This document shows positions 1 through 8,986 of a DNA stretch of 60,990 nucleotides, in pieces. The position numbers and the translations under genes are program-made. The notes beneath the pieces were generated by a model. That model had not been told where the DNA came from, did not search any database, and saw only the letters and a list, made by a program, of their open reading frames with translations. Source of the DNA: Methylobacterium sp. E-065 (lineage in GTDB: Bacteria; Pseudomonadota; Alphaproteobacteria; Rhizobiales; Beijerinckiaceae); assembly GCF_022829605.1 (NCBI RefSeq), contig NZ_JAKSYD010000173.1, positions 1 through 60,990 of the forward strand, read 5' to 3'. Position 1 is the first letter of the stretch. Each line of letters opens with the position of its first letter.

Positions 1-67
1 CGATGAAGGCACCGGCGCTCCGCCGGAGCACGGTCGCCAGCTCGCCCGATTGTCCGACCTGGCGCAT
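1..67 (-). CDS. Possible N-terminus of a type I secretion permease/ATPase (partial, runs off left edge)
   Basis: Reading leftward from an ATG at 67, about 22 codons are open to the window edge. The peptide contains GELATVLRRSAGAFI, which resembles the cytoplasmic start of PrtD-type type I secretion ATPases, where an ELxxxLRxxRGAF segment precedes the first membrane helix. A purine-rich GAGGGGG lies about 8 bases upstream of the ATG. The neighbouring SGNH hydrolase has no signal peptide, which fits type I export. This rests on very few residues and is a suggestion only. Confidence 0.3.
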   Translation of the reverse strand, partial: MRQVGQSGELATVLRRSAGAFI

Positions 68-414
68 GCGTTCGCCCCCTCGACCCAGGCCTGCCCCGGC
101 GAGACGGGGACCTAGCATGCTCCGTGCCGATAGCAATCAAGGCTCCACCGAACCAGCGCAACGAGCATCATTCACCAAAATGTTGGAACAAATATGTCAA
201 TCGAGCAGACTATAATCTGTCGATCGACGCCAGTTCGCAATTTTGCGAAGGTATTTTCGCCGCACAAACCTTACAGCCGGCACCACATCTAGATCCGGAC
301 CGGGACAGCATCGAGCACCGTCTTGACGCTCAACCAGCGTCGCCAATCCGAATCTCGTCCTCTGCCGCGTTCATTCAGCGCAACGGAGAGCGCCGAGCGT
401 TACCTGTACAGCCC

Positions 415-2229
415 TCACGCCGTGTGGAAGCCGTTGTTGTCATGATGCGCCTCGAGGGAGAAGACCAAGCTGGCGTCGGCCGACGTGTGACCGGCCGCAT
501 CGGTCTCGTAGGCGGTGACCGTGTGCGAACCGTTGGCGCTGCCGTCGGTGGCCAGGACCGGAGCCGTCGTGGTGACCGCGCCGCTGTCGAGCTTGTAGTG
601 CAGCGTATCGCCGCTCACGGCCGGCGCATAGGTCACCAAGCCATCGCTGGAGACGTGAGTCCCACCTGTTCCGGTGTCGTGCGTGAGCGCGACAGTCGGG
701 GCAGTTGGCGCGGCAGCGGCCGCACCGGCTCCGGGCGCACCGGAGCCTGTGCCCGCGCTCATTCCCGGGACGGTAAACTGCTGCGATCCGGTGCTGAGCA
801 GGGTCAGGCCGCTGTGGGCCACGGTCATGCCGTCGTAGCTGGCGCCGTCGACGTATAGGTTGCGATCGGTATCCGCTGAGCCCCCGTAGAAGTCGTTGAG
901 GAAGCTGACGCTGACCGCGTGATCGCCCGAACCAAAGTCACCCTTCACCGTCAAAGTGTCCGACTGACCCGCTGCGTGTGAGGCATGAGCTGTCTGGACG
1001 CCACCAACCTGATGGCCATCCACGGAGACGACGTACTGCGCGTCACCGTTGTAGGCGTCCTGGCTGACCTTCAGCACCAGGTGGCTCGCCCCCGTGCCGA
1101 TCGTCGTGGCGCTCATAGCGGGTGCCGTGCTGCCCGCGCCAACTGCAGCGCTCGTGTCAGGAGTGCCGGTGCTGTTTGACGTAGCGGTCGTGGCGATGGT
1201 GACGCCGCCGTTTTGCAGGAGGACGGCCGGGTTGGCCTCCGAGGTCCCGAAGCTGTGCCCATCCAGGCTGACGGTGCTGACATAGAGGTTGCGGTCATGG
1301 CCCTCGCTGAAATGCCCGCTGCCGTCGTACGCATCGTTGAGGAAGCGCACTTCTACCGCGTGCGGGCTGCTCGGGCTGAAATCGCCCTTCAGCGCGATGT
1401 CCTGCCACTGGTTCTGGCCGTGCACGGCCGAGACGGTCTGCGTGCCGCCCACCGCCTTGCCATCCACATAGACCTGGAATTGCGGATCGCCCTGGTAGTG
1501 GTCACCAGAGACATGGACCACTAGGGCATGACCGCCCGAGCCGACGTCAGCTCCGGGCGTGGTCCCAGCGGCAGGCGTGGTATTGGGGGGCGTGGTAATG
1601 ACCGGTGCGGGATTTTCGCTCGGCTGAGATACGGGAGCCGACGAGGAACCGGACGAGAAGACAGCGGCATAGATCGGCTCAAGATAGGCCTGGACCGCCG
1701 CTGCGGTCGGATGCAGCCCGTCGAGGTAAAGAGCCGCATTAGCAGGCGCGGTAGCACTGCCCATGATCGGGCTCGCCGCAATGTCGGCGATCGCGTCAGC
1801 GCCAGCGGCGTTTGCCCTCACCGTGTCGTTGTACGCAAGCCGAGCACTTTCGTCAGCGCTCGACCAAGCAAACACAGCGTCGCTCCGCGGAAGCACGGTG
1901 GCAACGGCAACCTTGAAGCCCTGCGCATGTCCGTCTTGGACCAGTTTTGCCACTCCGGTGTACAAGACAGAAGCCGTTGCACCCTGCGCCAAGTCGTTGG
2001 TTCCGGCCTGGACAACCAACCAATTGGTGCCGGAGCTTGGATCAAAGTCCTTCAGTACAGCGCTCTCGTTCAGCCCAGCCTGCTGACCTACATATGCTCC
2101 GGCGAAGGAATGGTTCTTGACTGTGTACGTTCCGCTCAGATCAAGGTTCTTCCATGGGTCCGCACCGCTGATGCTCCCAGCTCCGATGCTGTCCCCGGCT
2201 ATAACAAGGTTCACGTTACTGCCAGGCAT
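415..2229 (-). CDS. SGNH/GDSL hydrolase with two CBM60-like modules and a C-terminal Ig-like domain
   Basis: A probable secreted esterase or deacetylase acting on a polysaccharide. The N-terminal SGNH domain (about residues 1-190) shows block I as AGDSIGAG, block III as AGTNDL and the catalytic Asp/His as DGLHP. Two modules of about 95 residues follow, each with the pattern HxGDxQFxVxVDGxxVGG...DRNLYV, resembling calcium-dependent xylan-binding modules (CBM60). A Gly/Ala/Pro linker and an Ig-like domain finish the protein. The ATG at 2229 is preferred over an in-frame TTG at 2247 because AGAAAGA sits about 7 bases before it. There is no signal peptide, so type I secretion is the likely route. 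The substrate is unknown. Confidence 0.82.
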   Translation of the reverse strand: MPGSNVNLVIAGDSIGAGSISGADPWKNLDLSGTYTVKNHSFAGAYVGQQAGLNESAVLKDFDPSSGTNWLVVQAGTNDLAQGATASVLYTGVAKLVQDGHAQGFKVAVATVLPRSDAVFAWSSADESARLAYNDTVRANAAGADAIADIAASPIMGSATAPANAALYLDGLHPTAAAVQAYLEPIYAAVFSSGSSSAPVSQPSENPAPVITTPPNTTPAAGTTPGADVGSGGHALVVHVSGDHYQGDPQFQVYVDGKAVGGTQTVSAVHGQNQWQDIALKGDFSPSSPHAVEVRFLNDAYDGSGHFSEGHDRNLYVSTVSLDGHSFGTSEANPAVLLQNGGVTIATTATSNSTGTPDTSAAVGAGSTAPAMSATTIGTGASHLVLKVSQDAYNGDAQYVVSVDGHQVGGVQTAHASHAAGQSDTLTVKGDFGSGDHAVSVSFLNDFYGGSADTDRNLYVDGASYDGMTVAHSGLTLLSTGSQQFTVPGMSAGTGSGAPGAGAAAAAPTAPTVALTHDTGTGGTHVSSDGLVTYAPAVSGDTLHYKLDSGAVTTTAPVLATDGSANGSHTVTAYETDAAGHTSADASLVFSLEAHHDNNGFHTA

Positions 2230-2716
2230 GCCAGATCTTTCTGCCAATACGTTTAAGTAGCCAAATCATTGGAGTTAGGCTATTATAAGACCCGTTTATA
2301 TTAGGCTAATGACCTTGAATCGCAAATGGCAACGGGCGGCCGAAAGCCATGGGCCCAAATGCTGGACCTCCCAAAGCAGTTCAGCTTGGCCGTCCCACCG
2401 TCATACCGATCAGCTCAACGGATTCATCATTGAAGGCAGGCATTGAAAAAATACATTTGGCTACAAGCAGTCATCGCATCCATATAGACGGCCACATTGC
2501 GGAATAAATCGCCCCAACTCAATCATAGGCCCCGAATTTTACTCTATATTTATTTGCAGACACAACCATCCATGGCTCAATGAATCGCGTGAGCAGCTTA
2601 CAAGTCGCACTATAAATTCTAGATTCGCAGTCAAATGATAAGCAAAACGCAAGGGGACTGTATCATTGTTTCATGTGCGCGTCAGCTCGGGCTGATGCTC
2701 AAGCACGTGTATCGCC
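2230..2716. other. AT-rich upstream region of the SGNH hydrolase
   Basis: No gene is seen here. The stretch is clearly richer in A+T than its surroundings. On the minus strand a TATAAT hexamer (plus 2282-2287) lies 53 bases before the hydrolase start, a plausible -10 box, though no convincing -35 is visible. TTAGGCTA occurs as a direct repeat at 2275-2282 and 2301-2308, bracketing that hexamer, and could be a regulator site. Confidence 0.3.
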
Positions 2717-2896
2717 ATGGAGAAGACATTCACCGACCAAAGAGCGGATCTCCACGGCGCCGCGTGGCTTGAACGCTTCCGGGAGGGTTGGGATGACGTC
2801 GAGCGGCGGTATCTCGGAGACGGGAACTCAACGATCATCGGCCTCCGCGTGCCGCGCTGTGCTGTTGCGGCATATGCCCGGACTTGTCCCGTATAA
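2717..2896 (+). CDS. Small hypothetical protein (59 aa)
   Basis: An ATG-initiated frame of 59 codons ending in TAA. The N-terminal half is charged and helical-looking (AAWLERFREGWDDVERRYLG), reminiscent of small conserved hypothetical proteins in Methylobacterium. It sits alone in an AT-richer intergenic zone without a clear ribosome binding site, and the C-terminal half (VPRCAVAAYARTCPV) looks less protein-like. It could be a truncated gene or a chance frame. Confidence 0.3.
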   Translation: MEKTFTDQRADLHGAAWLERFREGWDDVERRYLGDGNSTIIGLRVPRCAVAAYARTCPV

Positions 2897-3448
2897 CGAT
2901 CCTGTGTCCGCGCTGGTTGGAGACGACGACGTCTCCCATCGTGCTCGACTGCTTGCTTCTGGCCGTCGGTAGCGGCGTGGCGGATCAGCAGCTTCTCCTG
3001 GATCCAAGCGGCGAAAGTCACCTGCAAGATCAGTAATATGCTTCATCAATATTTTTTATCTAAATCGGATTTGCTGATTTCGGTCAGACTACGTCACTCC
3101 GGATTGCCGTCGCGCGCAGCACCGGGTGGTCCGCTTGGCGCCAGTTCCGGTCATTGAGTCCTGAAGGGCAGGTTCTCGAAACCAGACACCGAGGCGTTTC
3201 CAGTTACGCCCTTAAATCCATACCAAGCTGGGCTACCCTATAAGCGCGTACGGCTGACCCAACTCGGAGTTCCGCTACGGCTGACCGCATAGCGGAAGTC
3301 GGCGGGTACTGCGCCAACGACGCCCCGTCCGAAGTCAGCACAACGGATGTCGAATTGATCGGGGCTGACCTGGGCGGCTTGGAATTCCGCACGCGCGGTG
3401 CGGTCGGCCGCCCAGGCTATGCGAGCTGCTGACTTGAAGAGGCGTGCC
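2897..3448. other. Intergenic region with one copy of a dispersed repeat
   Basis: No supported gene. Open frames on both strands have unconvincing composition and no recognisable domain. The region carries the repeat copy described at 3079-3155. The GC content rises rightward toward the membrane-protein gene that ends at 3449. Confidence 0.4.
3079..3155 (+). repeat. Dispersed repeat, copy 1
   Basis: This stretch of about 77 bases aligns with 26701-26776, on the same strand 23.6 kb away. Both share CAGACTACG, CACTC and CGCG blocks in the same order, and both end near GGTCAT. About three quarters of positions match by eye. Both copies are in gene-free DNA, suggesting remnants of one duplicated element or of a decayed gene family. 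Confidence 0.5.
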
Positions 3449-4048
3449 TCAAGCGGCGGATGTCCGCTTCGACACCGATGCGAGCGGCGGGGCATGTCGC
3501 AGGTCGGGCGGCGTCTTGAAGTCCCGGGCCGCGCCGCGGGATGCCTGGACGCCGCGCGGGAAGCCGCTGCGATCCCGATAGGAGCGCTTCCGTCCCACAC
3601 TGCGGCTGTGCCGCGCCGTGCTGGCCTGAGCGTCCATCAGGTCGACCGCCGTGATGCCGATCAGCAGCGCCAGGGCCACGACGGCATTGCCGCGCTTCGG
3701 ATTGTCCTCTCGCAGCGCCGTCAGCACGGTCGCAATGTCGAGGCCGTCCCCGGCCACCCGGCTCCACAGGCCGAGGTTCTTGTCGACCGACAGCGAGAGG
3801 ATGCCGCTGCCGATCTCACGGGCGCCGTAGACGCGCACCAGCGCCTCCTTGCCCTCCATGCCGAGCGCCCGGGTGATGCTTCGGGGCGCCAGAAGTTCCG
3901 TGAGACCCAGGCCGAGGCTAAACCAGCCGAGCCCCTTCGCGAGGCTGTCCGGCACGCCGCGCGAACTCGGCCCGGAGCGCAGGACCTTCGGATCTCCCTC
4001 GGACCGCGTGATGTTCGAGAGGCTCGCAATGCTTGAGATGTTTGTCAT
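3449..4048 (-). CDS. Cyclase/dehydrase-associated membrane protein
   Basis: A 199-residue protein whose middle contains two or three hydrophobic helices (GWFSLGLGLTELLAP, a segment around residues 85-110, and VVALALLIGITAVDLMD). The sequence between them (GAREIGSGILSLSVDKN) and the tail (DRSGFPRGVQASRGAARDF) resemble the N- and C-terminal parts of proteins annotated as cyclase/dehydrase in Methylobacterium, but no SRPBCC domain is present here. It starts 18 bases after the dehydrogenase at 4067-5242, so the two are probably co-transcribed. The last 20 or so residues are not family-like and may reflect a shifted or extended end. Function is unknown; a link to membrane stress is inferred from context. 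Confidence 0.6.
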   Translation of the reverse strand: MTNISSIASLSNITRSEGDPKVLRSGPSSRGVPDSLAKGLGWFSLGLGLTELLAPRSITRALGMEGKEALVRVYGAREIGSGILSLSVDKNLGLWSRVAGDGLDIATVLTALREDNPKRGNAVVALALLIGITAVDLMDAQASTARHSRSVGRKRSYRDRSGFPRGVQASRGAARDFKTPPDLRHAPPLASVSKRTSAA

Positions 4049-4066
4049 AGTCTTGCTCTCGCAATG

Positions 4067-5242
4067 TCAGGGTTTGAGAACGACCTTGATGCAGCTGTCC
4101 TGCTTGTCCCGGAACGTCCGGTACATCTCGGGTCCCTTGTCGAGCGGAGCCTCGTGCGTGATGACGAACGAGGGATCGATCTGCTCCTCCTCGATCCGGC
4201 GCAAGAGATCGGCAGTCCAGCGCTGGACGTGAGTTTGCCCCATGCGGAACGTGAGGCCCTTGTTCATGGCCGCGCCCATTGGGATCTTGTCGACGAGGCC
4301 GCCATAGACGCCCGGGATCGAGATCAGGCCGCCCGGTCGGCAGACGTAGATCATCTCCCGCAGCACGTGCGGCCGGTCGCTCTCGGCGAGAAGGATCTGC
4401 TTGGCCCGGTCGTAGACCGTGTCGGGCATGGTGGGGCTGACGTGGCTCTCCATGCCGATGCAGTCGATGCATTTCTCGGGACCCTCGCCGCCGGTCAGCT
4501 CGTTGAGCCGCTCGACGACGTTCTCCGTTTCGAAGTTGATCGTGATGGCGCCGGCCGCCTCGGCCATCTCCAGACGCTCCGGCAGGCAGTCGATGGCGAC
4601 CACCTGCTCGGCGCCGAGGAGGATGGCCGAACGGATCGACATCTGGCCGACCGGCCCGCAGCCCCAGATCGCCACGGTGTCGGTGGGCTGGATGTCGGCC
4701 TGCACCGCCGCCTGCCAACCGGTCGGGAAGATGTCCGAGAGGAACAGCAGCTTCTCGTCGGGGATGCCCTCGGGCACCTTCTGGACCGTCGTGTCGGCGA
4801 ACGGCACGCGCAGGTATTCGGCCTGGCCGCCCGGATAGCCGCCCGTGAGATGCGTGTAGCCGAACAGGCCCGCGGTGGTGTGGCCAAAAACCTTGTCGGC
4901 GAGGTGCTTCTTGCGGTTGCTCCGCTGACAGACGGAAAAGTAGCCGCGCTTGCACTGGTCGCACTCGCCGCAGACGATGGTGAACGGCACCACCACGCGG
5001 TCGCCCTTCTTCACCTTGCCGTTGAGTCCGCGCCCGGCCTCGACGACTTCGCCCATGGTCTCATGGCCCATGACGTCGCCCGGCAGCATGGCGGGGATGA
5101 AGTTGTGGAACAGGTGCAGGTCGGAGCCGCAGATCGCGCAGCTCGTGACTTTGATGATGGCGTCGCGCCCGTCCTCAATCTCCGGATCGCTGACGGTGTC
5201 GCAGCGGATGTCTTCCTTCCCGTGCCAAACCAAGGCTCGCAT
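4067..5242 (-). CDS. Zinc-dependent alcohol dehydrogenase (paralogue 1)
   Basis: A medium-chain (MDR) zinc dehydrogenase of 391 residues. Catalytic zinc ligands are visible as CGSDLH and GHETMGEV, and the structural zinc loop as CGECDQCKRGYFSVC. A Rossmann motif (WGCGPVGQM) marks the NAD(P) site. It resembles the glutathione-independent formaldehyde dehydrogenase and threonine dehydrogenase-like group, but its substrate cannot be read from sequence. The ATG at 5242 has GGGAGAAG about 6 bases upstream. It leads a two-gene operon with the membrane protein at 3449-4048. A promoter of the general-stress type lies about 105 bases upstream. Paralogues are at 17000 and 24248. Confidence 0.9.
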   Translation of the reverse strand: MRALVWHGKEDIRCDTVSDPEIEDGRDAIIKVTSCAICGSDLHLFHNFIPAMLPGDVMGHETMGEVVEAGRGLNGKVKKGDRVVVPFTIVCGECDQCKRGYFSVCQRSNRKKHLADKVFGHTTAGLFGYTHLTGGYPGGQAEYLRVPFADTTVQKVPEGIPDEKLLFLSDIFPTGWQAAVQADIQPTDTVAIWGCGPVGQMSIRSAILLGAEQVVAIDCLPERLEMAEAAGAITINFETENVVERLNELTGGEGPEKCIDCIGMESHVSPTMPDTVYDRAKQILLAESDRPHVLREMIYVCRPGGLISIPGVYGGLVDKIPMGAAMNKGLTFRMGQTHVQRWTADLLRRIEEEQIDPSFVITHEAPLDKGPEMYRTFRDKQDSCIKVVLKP

Positions 5243-5346
5243 CGCCGTCTTCTCCCATCGGATGAGGTGCGAGAGCCGGATCCGGGCGGTACGGCCTATC
5301 CGGGCTGGTCTCTCGCGGGGATGGTGGTCGGTATTGCAACGGGGCG

Positions 5347-5372
5347 AACCGGGGCGGGGGCGGCCACGTTCC
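5347..5372 (-). promoter_or_regulatory. Candidate EcfG (general stress) promoter of dehydrogenase 1
   Basis: On the minus strand GGAAC (plus 5368-5372) is followed after exactly 18 bases by GTT (plus 5347-5349), the pattern reported for EcfG/PhyR-controlled promoters in Methylobacterium. The segment to about 5408 is conserved with the region upstream of the peptidoglycan-binding protein (7294-7355), including CCGGAGG, TTCCTA and GGGNTT blocks. No transcription data are available. Confidence 0.5.
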
Positions 5373-5541
5373 CGCGGACAATCCCCTAGGAAACCTCCGG
5401 CGTGAGCAGAGGGCTCGCGCTGGAGGACCGCCCGTGCGGGCGGCTCGGCCCCGCGTCAGACGGGCGGAAAGACCTGGATCATCCTGCGAAGGACGCGCGG
5501 CGCTCGCAGGTGGGCCGGCAGCAAACCGGTCACGAGCATCC

Positions 5542-5769
5542 TCAGAAATCCGGCAGCGGATCGCATCCCCGGACGAAGGCCTGGGTGGCACGGATCGAGC
5601 GCAGGGTGCCTGTATCCGCACCGTGCTCCAGCGCCTCTCGCTCGAGGGCGCGGAGCTGCTCCAACAGGATAAGACGGCCTCGGTGAGCCGAGTTCGGCAG
5701 CCGCTCCTGCACCAGCGCGACCAGCTTGTGCATCATCGGATCGTCGACGGGCTTGGACGGGCTGTGCAT
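5542..5769 (-). CDS. Small hypothetical protein (75 aa)
   Basis: A charged, predominantly helical protein with no recognised domain, containing KLVALVQERLP and a Leu/Glu-rich helix (LLEQLRALEREALEHG) that could pair with a partner. The start at 5769 is chosen over an upstream one at 5799 because GAGAGGAG lies 4 bases before it. It sits alone between dehydrogenase 1 and the peptidoglycan-binding gene, reading the same way as both. The clear ribosome binding site and codon pattern support it being real. Confidence 0.55.
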   Translation of the reverse strand: MHSPSKPVDDPMMHKLVALVQERLPNSAHRGRLILLEQLRALEREALEHGADTGTLRSIRATQAFVRGCDPLPDF

Positions 5770-6106
5770 GCGGCTCCTCTCACGGTGCAGCCGACCCACC
5801 GGAAACGATCACACGGAGTAAGACGCGGGCGATGGCGAGACGACGACGTGACGTGAGCGATCGCCTCCATCCGGATGAACGGACCTGCCCGCCCGGACAG
5901 ACGATGCCTGTCTGGTTTCCAAGCCCGGAAGCCACGAAGGCCGGGCCGAGGCCGCTTGGAGCGCATCGCGGGCGCGAGGACTGCCGTAGCGCTTAGAGAC
6001 GGATGCGCCAGCAATAAGCCTCCAGACCCGTGATCAGCCCGCCCGACACCGTCGCCGAGCGGGCTGCCGAGGCGGCAGGACGTGAACCCGCCGCTCAAGG
6101 CTTGGG

Positions 6107-7264
6107 TCAGCGCGTGCCTGATGCTGCGGGCGCGTCGCCGCTGCCTTGTCTGGCGGAGGCCTCGGACTTGGCGGAGCCGCTATCTGATGTGGAGCCGCCC
6201 GAATCATTGAAGGACCCGGTCGTCTGCGGGTTCGGATTGCCCGGCGTGTTCGCACGCGCCGTCATGCCGCCCATGAACTCGCCCTGCTCCCAGCGCGACA
6301 TGCCGACCGTGGCGAGCAGGTTCGTGGTCAGCGTGCCGGTGGGCTCCAGGCCCTGCGCCTGCTGGAAATGCGTCGCCGCGATCGTGGTGTCGTTGTTCCA
6401 GTTGCCGTCAAGGTGGCCGGCGGCATAGCCCCGCTGGTTCAGCACCTGCTGGATCTGGCGCACGCCGTCGGCATTCATCCAGATCGGCTCGCCGGGGCTG
6501 TCCGTGCGCTCCACGGCGATGCGCTGGTTGTCGACCTGCCGATCGCCGCCCGGGCCGGCCGCCTGGGTCGGCTGCGGCCGTGCCGCGTTGGCGGCCTGCG
6601 GGCCTGTGCCGTGCCCGGCCGAGAAGATCGAATCCGTCAGGCCGAGCGCGGCCACGAGGCCGACCTCAAGCCGTCCCGTCGGCTCGAGCGCATGCGCCTG
6701 CTGATAGCTGCGCGCCGCCTGAACGGTCGCGGGCCCCCAGCGTCCGTCCACCTGCCCCGTGTTCCAGCCCTGCTGGTTCAGCGCCTGCTGGATCTGCCGG
6801 ATGCCGGCCGGGCTGACATAGAGGGGCGTTCCGCGGCTGTCCGCGCGCTCGACGACGATGCGCTGGTTGTCGGCTTGCTTGGTCCCCTGATCGCCGCCTT
6901 GGCCGCCGCCCTGCCGGTCGCGATTGCCGAGGACGATGTCCTGCTCGAGACCAAGACCGTAAGCGAGCGGTATGGTGAGCGTGCCGGTCGGCTCCATGTT
7001 CTGAGCCTGCTGGAAGCTGCGCGCCGCTGCCGCGGTCTGCGGGTTCCACCGCCCGTCGACCGTACCGGTGCTGTAGCCCTTCTGCGTCAAGGCCTGCTGG
7101 ATCTGCCGGACGCCCGCCGAGCTGACGTAAATCTGTGTGCCCTGCCCATCTGCCTGGTCCTGGGTGATGCGTTGGTTGCTGACGGCCGATTGCTGAGCCT
7201 GCGCGTAACCGCCGGCCAAGGTTGCGATCATCGTGCTGACGAGAAAGACATGCTTCAGTGCCAT
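6107..7264 (-). CDS. Exported protein with three peptidoglycan-binding repeats
   Basis: A signal peptide (HVFLVSTMIATLAGGYAQA, cleavage near residue 23) precedes three repeats of about 85-90 residues at roughly 30-115, 135-220 and 240-325. Each repeat has RQIQQxLxxxGxxxGxxDGxW and an A-x-FQQAxxLEPTG segment, the PG_binding_1 fold. Gln/Gly-rich linkers with D-N-Q-R-I join them, and the tail is Gly/Ser/Pro-rich. No catalytic domain is present, so it is probably a periplasmic wall-associated or regulatory protein. A GGAAAC-N17-GTT stress-type promoter lies 30 bases upstream of the start. Confidence 0.85.
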   Translation of the reverse strand: MALKHVFLVSTMIATLAGGYAQAQQSAVSNQRITQDQADGQGTQIYVSSAGVRQIQQALTQKGYSTGTVDGRWNPQTAAAARSFQQAQNMEPTGTLTIPLAYGLGLEQDIVLGNRDRQGGGQGGDQGTKQADNQRIVVERADSRGTPLYVSPAGIRQIQQALNQQGWNTGQVDGRWGPATVQAARSYQQAHALEPTGRLEVGLVAALGLTDSIFSAGHGTGPQAANAARPQPTQAAGPGGDRQVDNQRIAVERTDSPGEPIWMNADGVRQIQQVLNQRGYAAGHLDGNWNNDTTIAATHFQQAQGLEPTGTLTTNLLATVGMSRWEQGEFMGGMTARANTPGNPNPQTTGSFNDSGGSTSDSGSAKSEASARQGSGDAPAASGTR

Positions 7265-7293
7265 GAAGACCTCCTGGTATGGACGTAGGGTCG

Positions 7294-7319
7294 AACCGGG
7301 CCGTCCTGCGCCAGTTTCC
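7294..7319 (-). promoter_or_regulatory. Candidate EcfG-type promoter of the peptidoglycan-binding gene
   Basis: The minus strand reads GGAAAC (plus 7314-7319), 17 bases, then GTT (plus 7294-7296). The distance from GGAA to GTT is the same as at 5347-5372. The flank to about 7355 shares several blocks with that promoter, so the two promoter regions look homologous. The extra A in the -35 element departs from the strict GGAAC consensus. Confidence 0.45.
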
Positions 7320-7503
7320 TCCGGATGAACCCGTAGGAAGCCTCCGGTCTGAGCGAATTTCTCAGGCAGCGAGATGATTTACTGCAGTGTTCAATCGAAA
7401 TCGCGTCGAACCTACGGGAATGCCCGGATCGTTCTGGGAAGCGTCGAAGATTACTGCTGTGCCTCAAGGTCGCGCCAGCTGGCCGCCGGTCCGGAGGGAC
7501 GCG

Positions 7504-7731
7504 ATGACCGATGTCTTTTCGGATGCAGAAGGCGAGGCTTGCGCGCTCGAAGCCGCCGCCGCGATCGAGGCGGTCCTCGACCAACGGTGCCCGGACCTGA
7601 AGCGCGCCTTCTGGAGCGCCGTCGAGAAGCACTATCGGCCGGCCCCTGAGCCAGGGGGGCGGTCTCTGGCAGCACCGAGGCCGGACCCGGAGGCTCGGCC
7701 GCCTGCCTCGTTCCGATCGGGTTTGCCCTAA
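7504..7731 (+). CDS. Small hypothetical protein (75 aa)
   Basis: An acidic, alanine-rich N-terminal half (DAEGEACALEAAAAIEAVL) with one Cys before a proline-rich tail. No family is recognised. GGAGGGA sits 4-5 bases before the ATG at 7504, which decides this start over an in-frame upstream one at 7387. It precedes the channel-like gene by about 90 bases on the same strand and may be transcribed with it. Confidence 0.45.
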   Translation: MTDVFSDAEGEACALEAAAAIEAVLDQRCPDLKRAFWSAVEKHYRPAPEPGGRSLAAPRPDPEARPPASFRSGLP

Positions 7732-7819
7732 GGACGTATCGCAGGAAACGGTGGCGGCAGCGGCCGGTTCGCGACGATAGTGACGCCTGCGGCGCACGGG
7801 ATCTCGCGACAGGCTGATC

Positions 7820-8917
7820 ATGGTAGCCGTCCTCGAACGCGCGTTGGGCGTCCTCGTAATGGGGATCGTTCTTCTCGACGTCTTCCTCACTGTTCTTTAC
7901 GCGCGCATCGGAACCGGCCTGATCGCCGAGCGTGCCGCGCATCTCACCTGGATGGTCTTTCGCCGCGCTGCCGATGCGGCCGGGACGCATCGCGGAGCGG
8001 TGTTGTCCTTCTGCGGACCGGTCATCCTCCTCCTCTACGTCCTGCTCTGGGCCGTAGGCCTGACGCTCGGCGCTGGGCTCATCATCCACCCTGGGCTTGG
8101 GATAGGCGTGCAGGCGGGCAACGGCCCCACGCCTACGGGTGTCTTCACTGCGCTCTATGCGGGGGGCAGCAGCATGGCGATCGTCGGGGCGAGCGATTTC
8201 AAGCCTACGACCGACGCCTACCGACTCGTCTACTTGGTGAATTCGCTGATCGGGATGTCGGTGACCTCGCTGGTCCTGACCTACGTCATGCAGGTCTACG
8301 GCGCCCTTCGGTAGCGCAACGCGCTCGGGCTACAACTCCATATCCTCGCGGCGGAAACCTCCGACGCCGGTGAGTTGCTGGCGCGGCTCGGACCTCGCGG
8401 GCAGTTCAGCGGCGGCTACAGTCACTTGGTCGCGCTTGCCGACGCGATGGCCGCAATGAAGGAGACCCACCATTTCTACCCGGTGCTGTTCTACTTCCGG
8501 TTCCAGAAGCCTTATTATTCCGTGTCGGCGCAAGCTTACCTCACCCTCGACACCGTGTCGCTGATCCGCAGCACGCTCGCCGGCGAGGATACGGCATGGT
8601 TGAAGGAAGCCGCGGCGGTCGAGGCGCTCTGGCGGGTGGCCCAGATGCTGGTCGTCACCCTCGAAACGACTTTCCTGCCGGGTGATCCGCCTGTCACGAA
8701 GGCCGTTGATCCGCGCGAGCGACAGCGCTGGCGTGCCCATTGGGGGAGGGGCATGTCCCGGCTTGCCGAGGCGGGCATTGCGGTCGCCCAAGAAGAGGCG
8801 GCCGTACAGGCCTATATCGACCTGCGCACGCAGTGGTGGCCGCACATCGCCCGGCTTGCCCCGGCGATGGCCTATCGGAGCACGGACGTCGAAGGGCGTG
8901 GACCGGAGGTGTCCTAA
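7820..8917 (+). pseudogene. K+-channel-like membrane protein interrupted by an in-frame TAG
   Basis: The first 164 codons encode hydrophobic helices (ALGVLVMGIVLLDVFLTVLY; a second at about residues 68-95; a third after the pore) with a pore-like loop, SMAIVGASDFKP, at the position of the TVGYGD filter of Ion_trans_2 channels. A TAG at 8312-8314 follows LTYVMQVYGALR. The same frame then continues without a stop for 201 codons to 8917, encoding a cytoplasmic domain (ELLARLGPRGQFSGGYSHLV and onward). CAG to TAG is the simplest change. The filter is also far from canonical, so even an intact protein might not select K+. Alternatives are a sequencing error or two separate proteins; the second part lacks its own ribosome binding site at the break. 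Confidence 0.65.
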
Positions 8918-8986
8918 GGGACGGGACGGATGCACGCGCCGCGCGTCAAGACCGATGGATAGAGCCCCCGTCTTGGAGCAAGCCCA

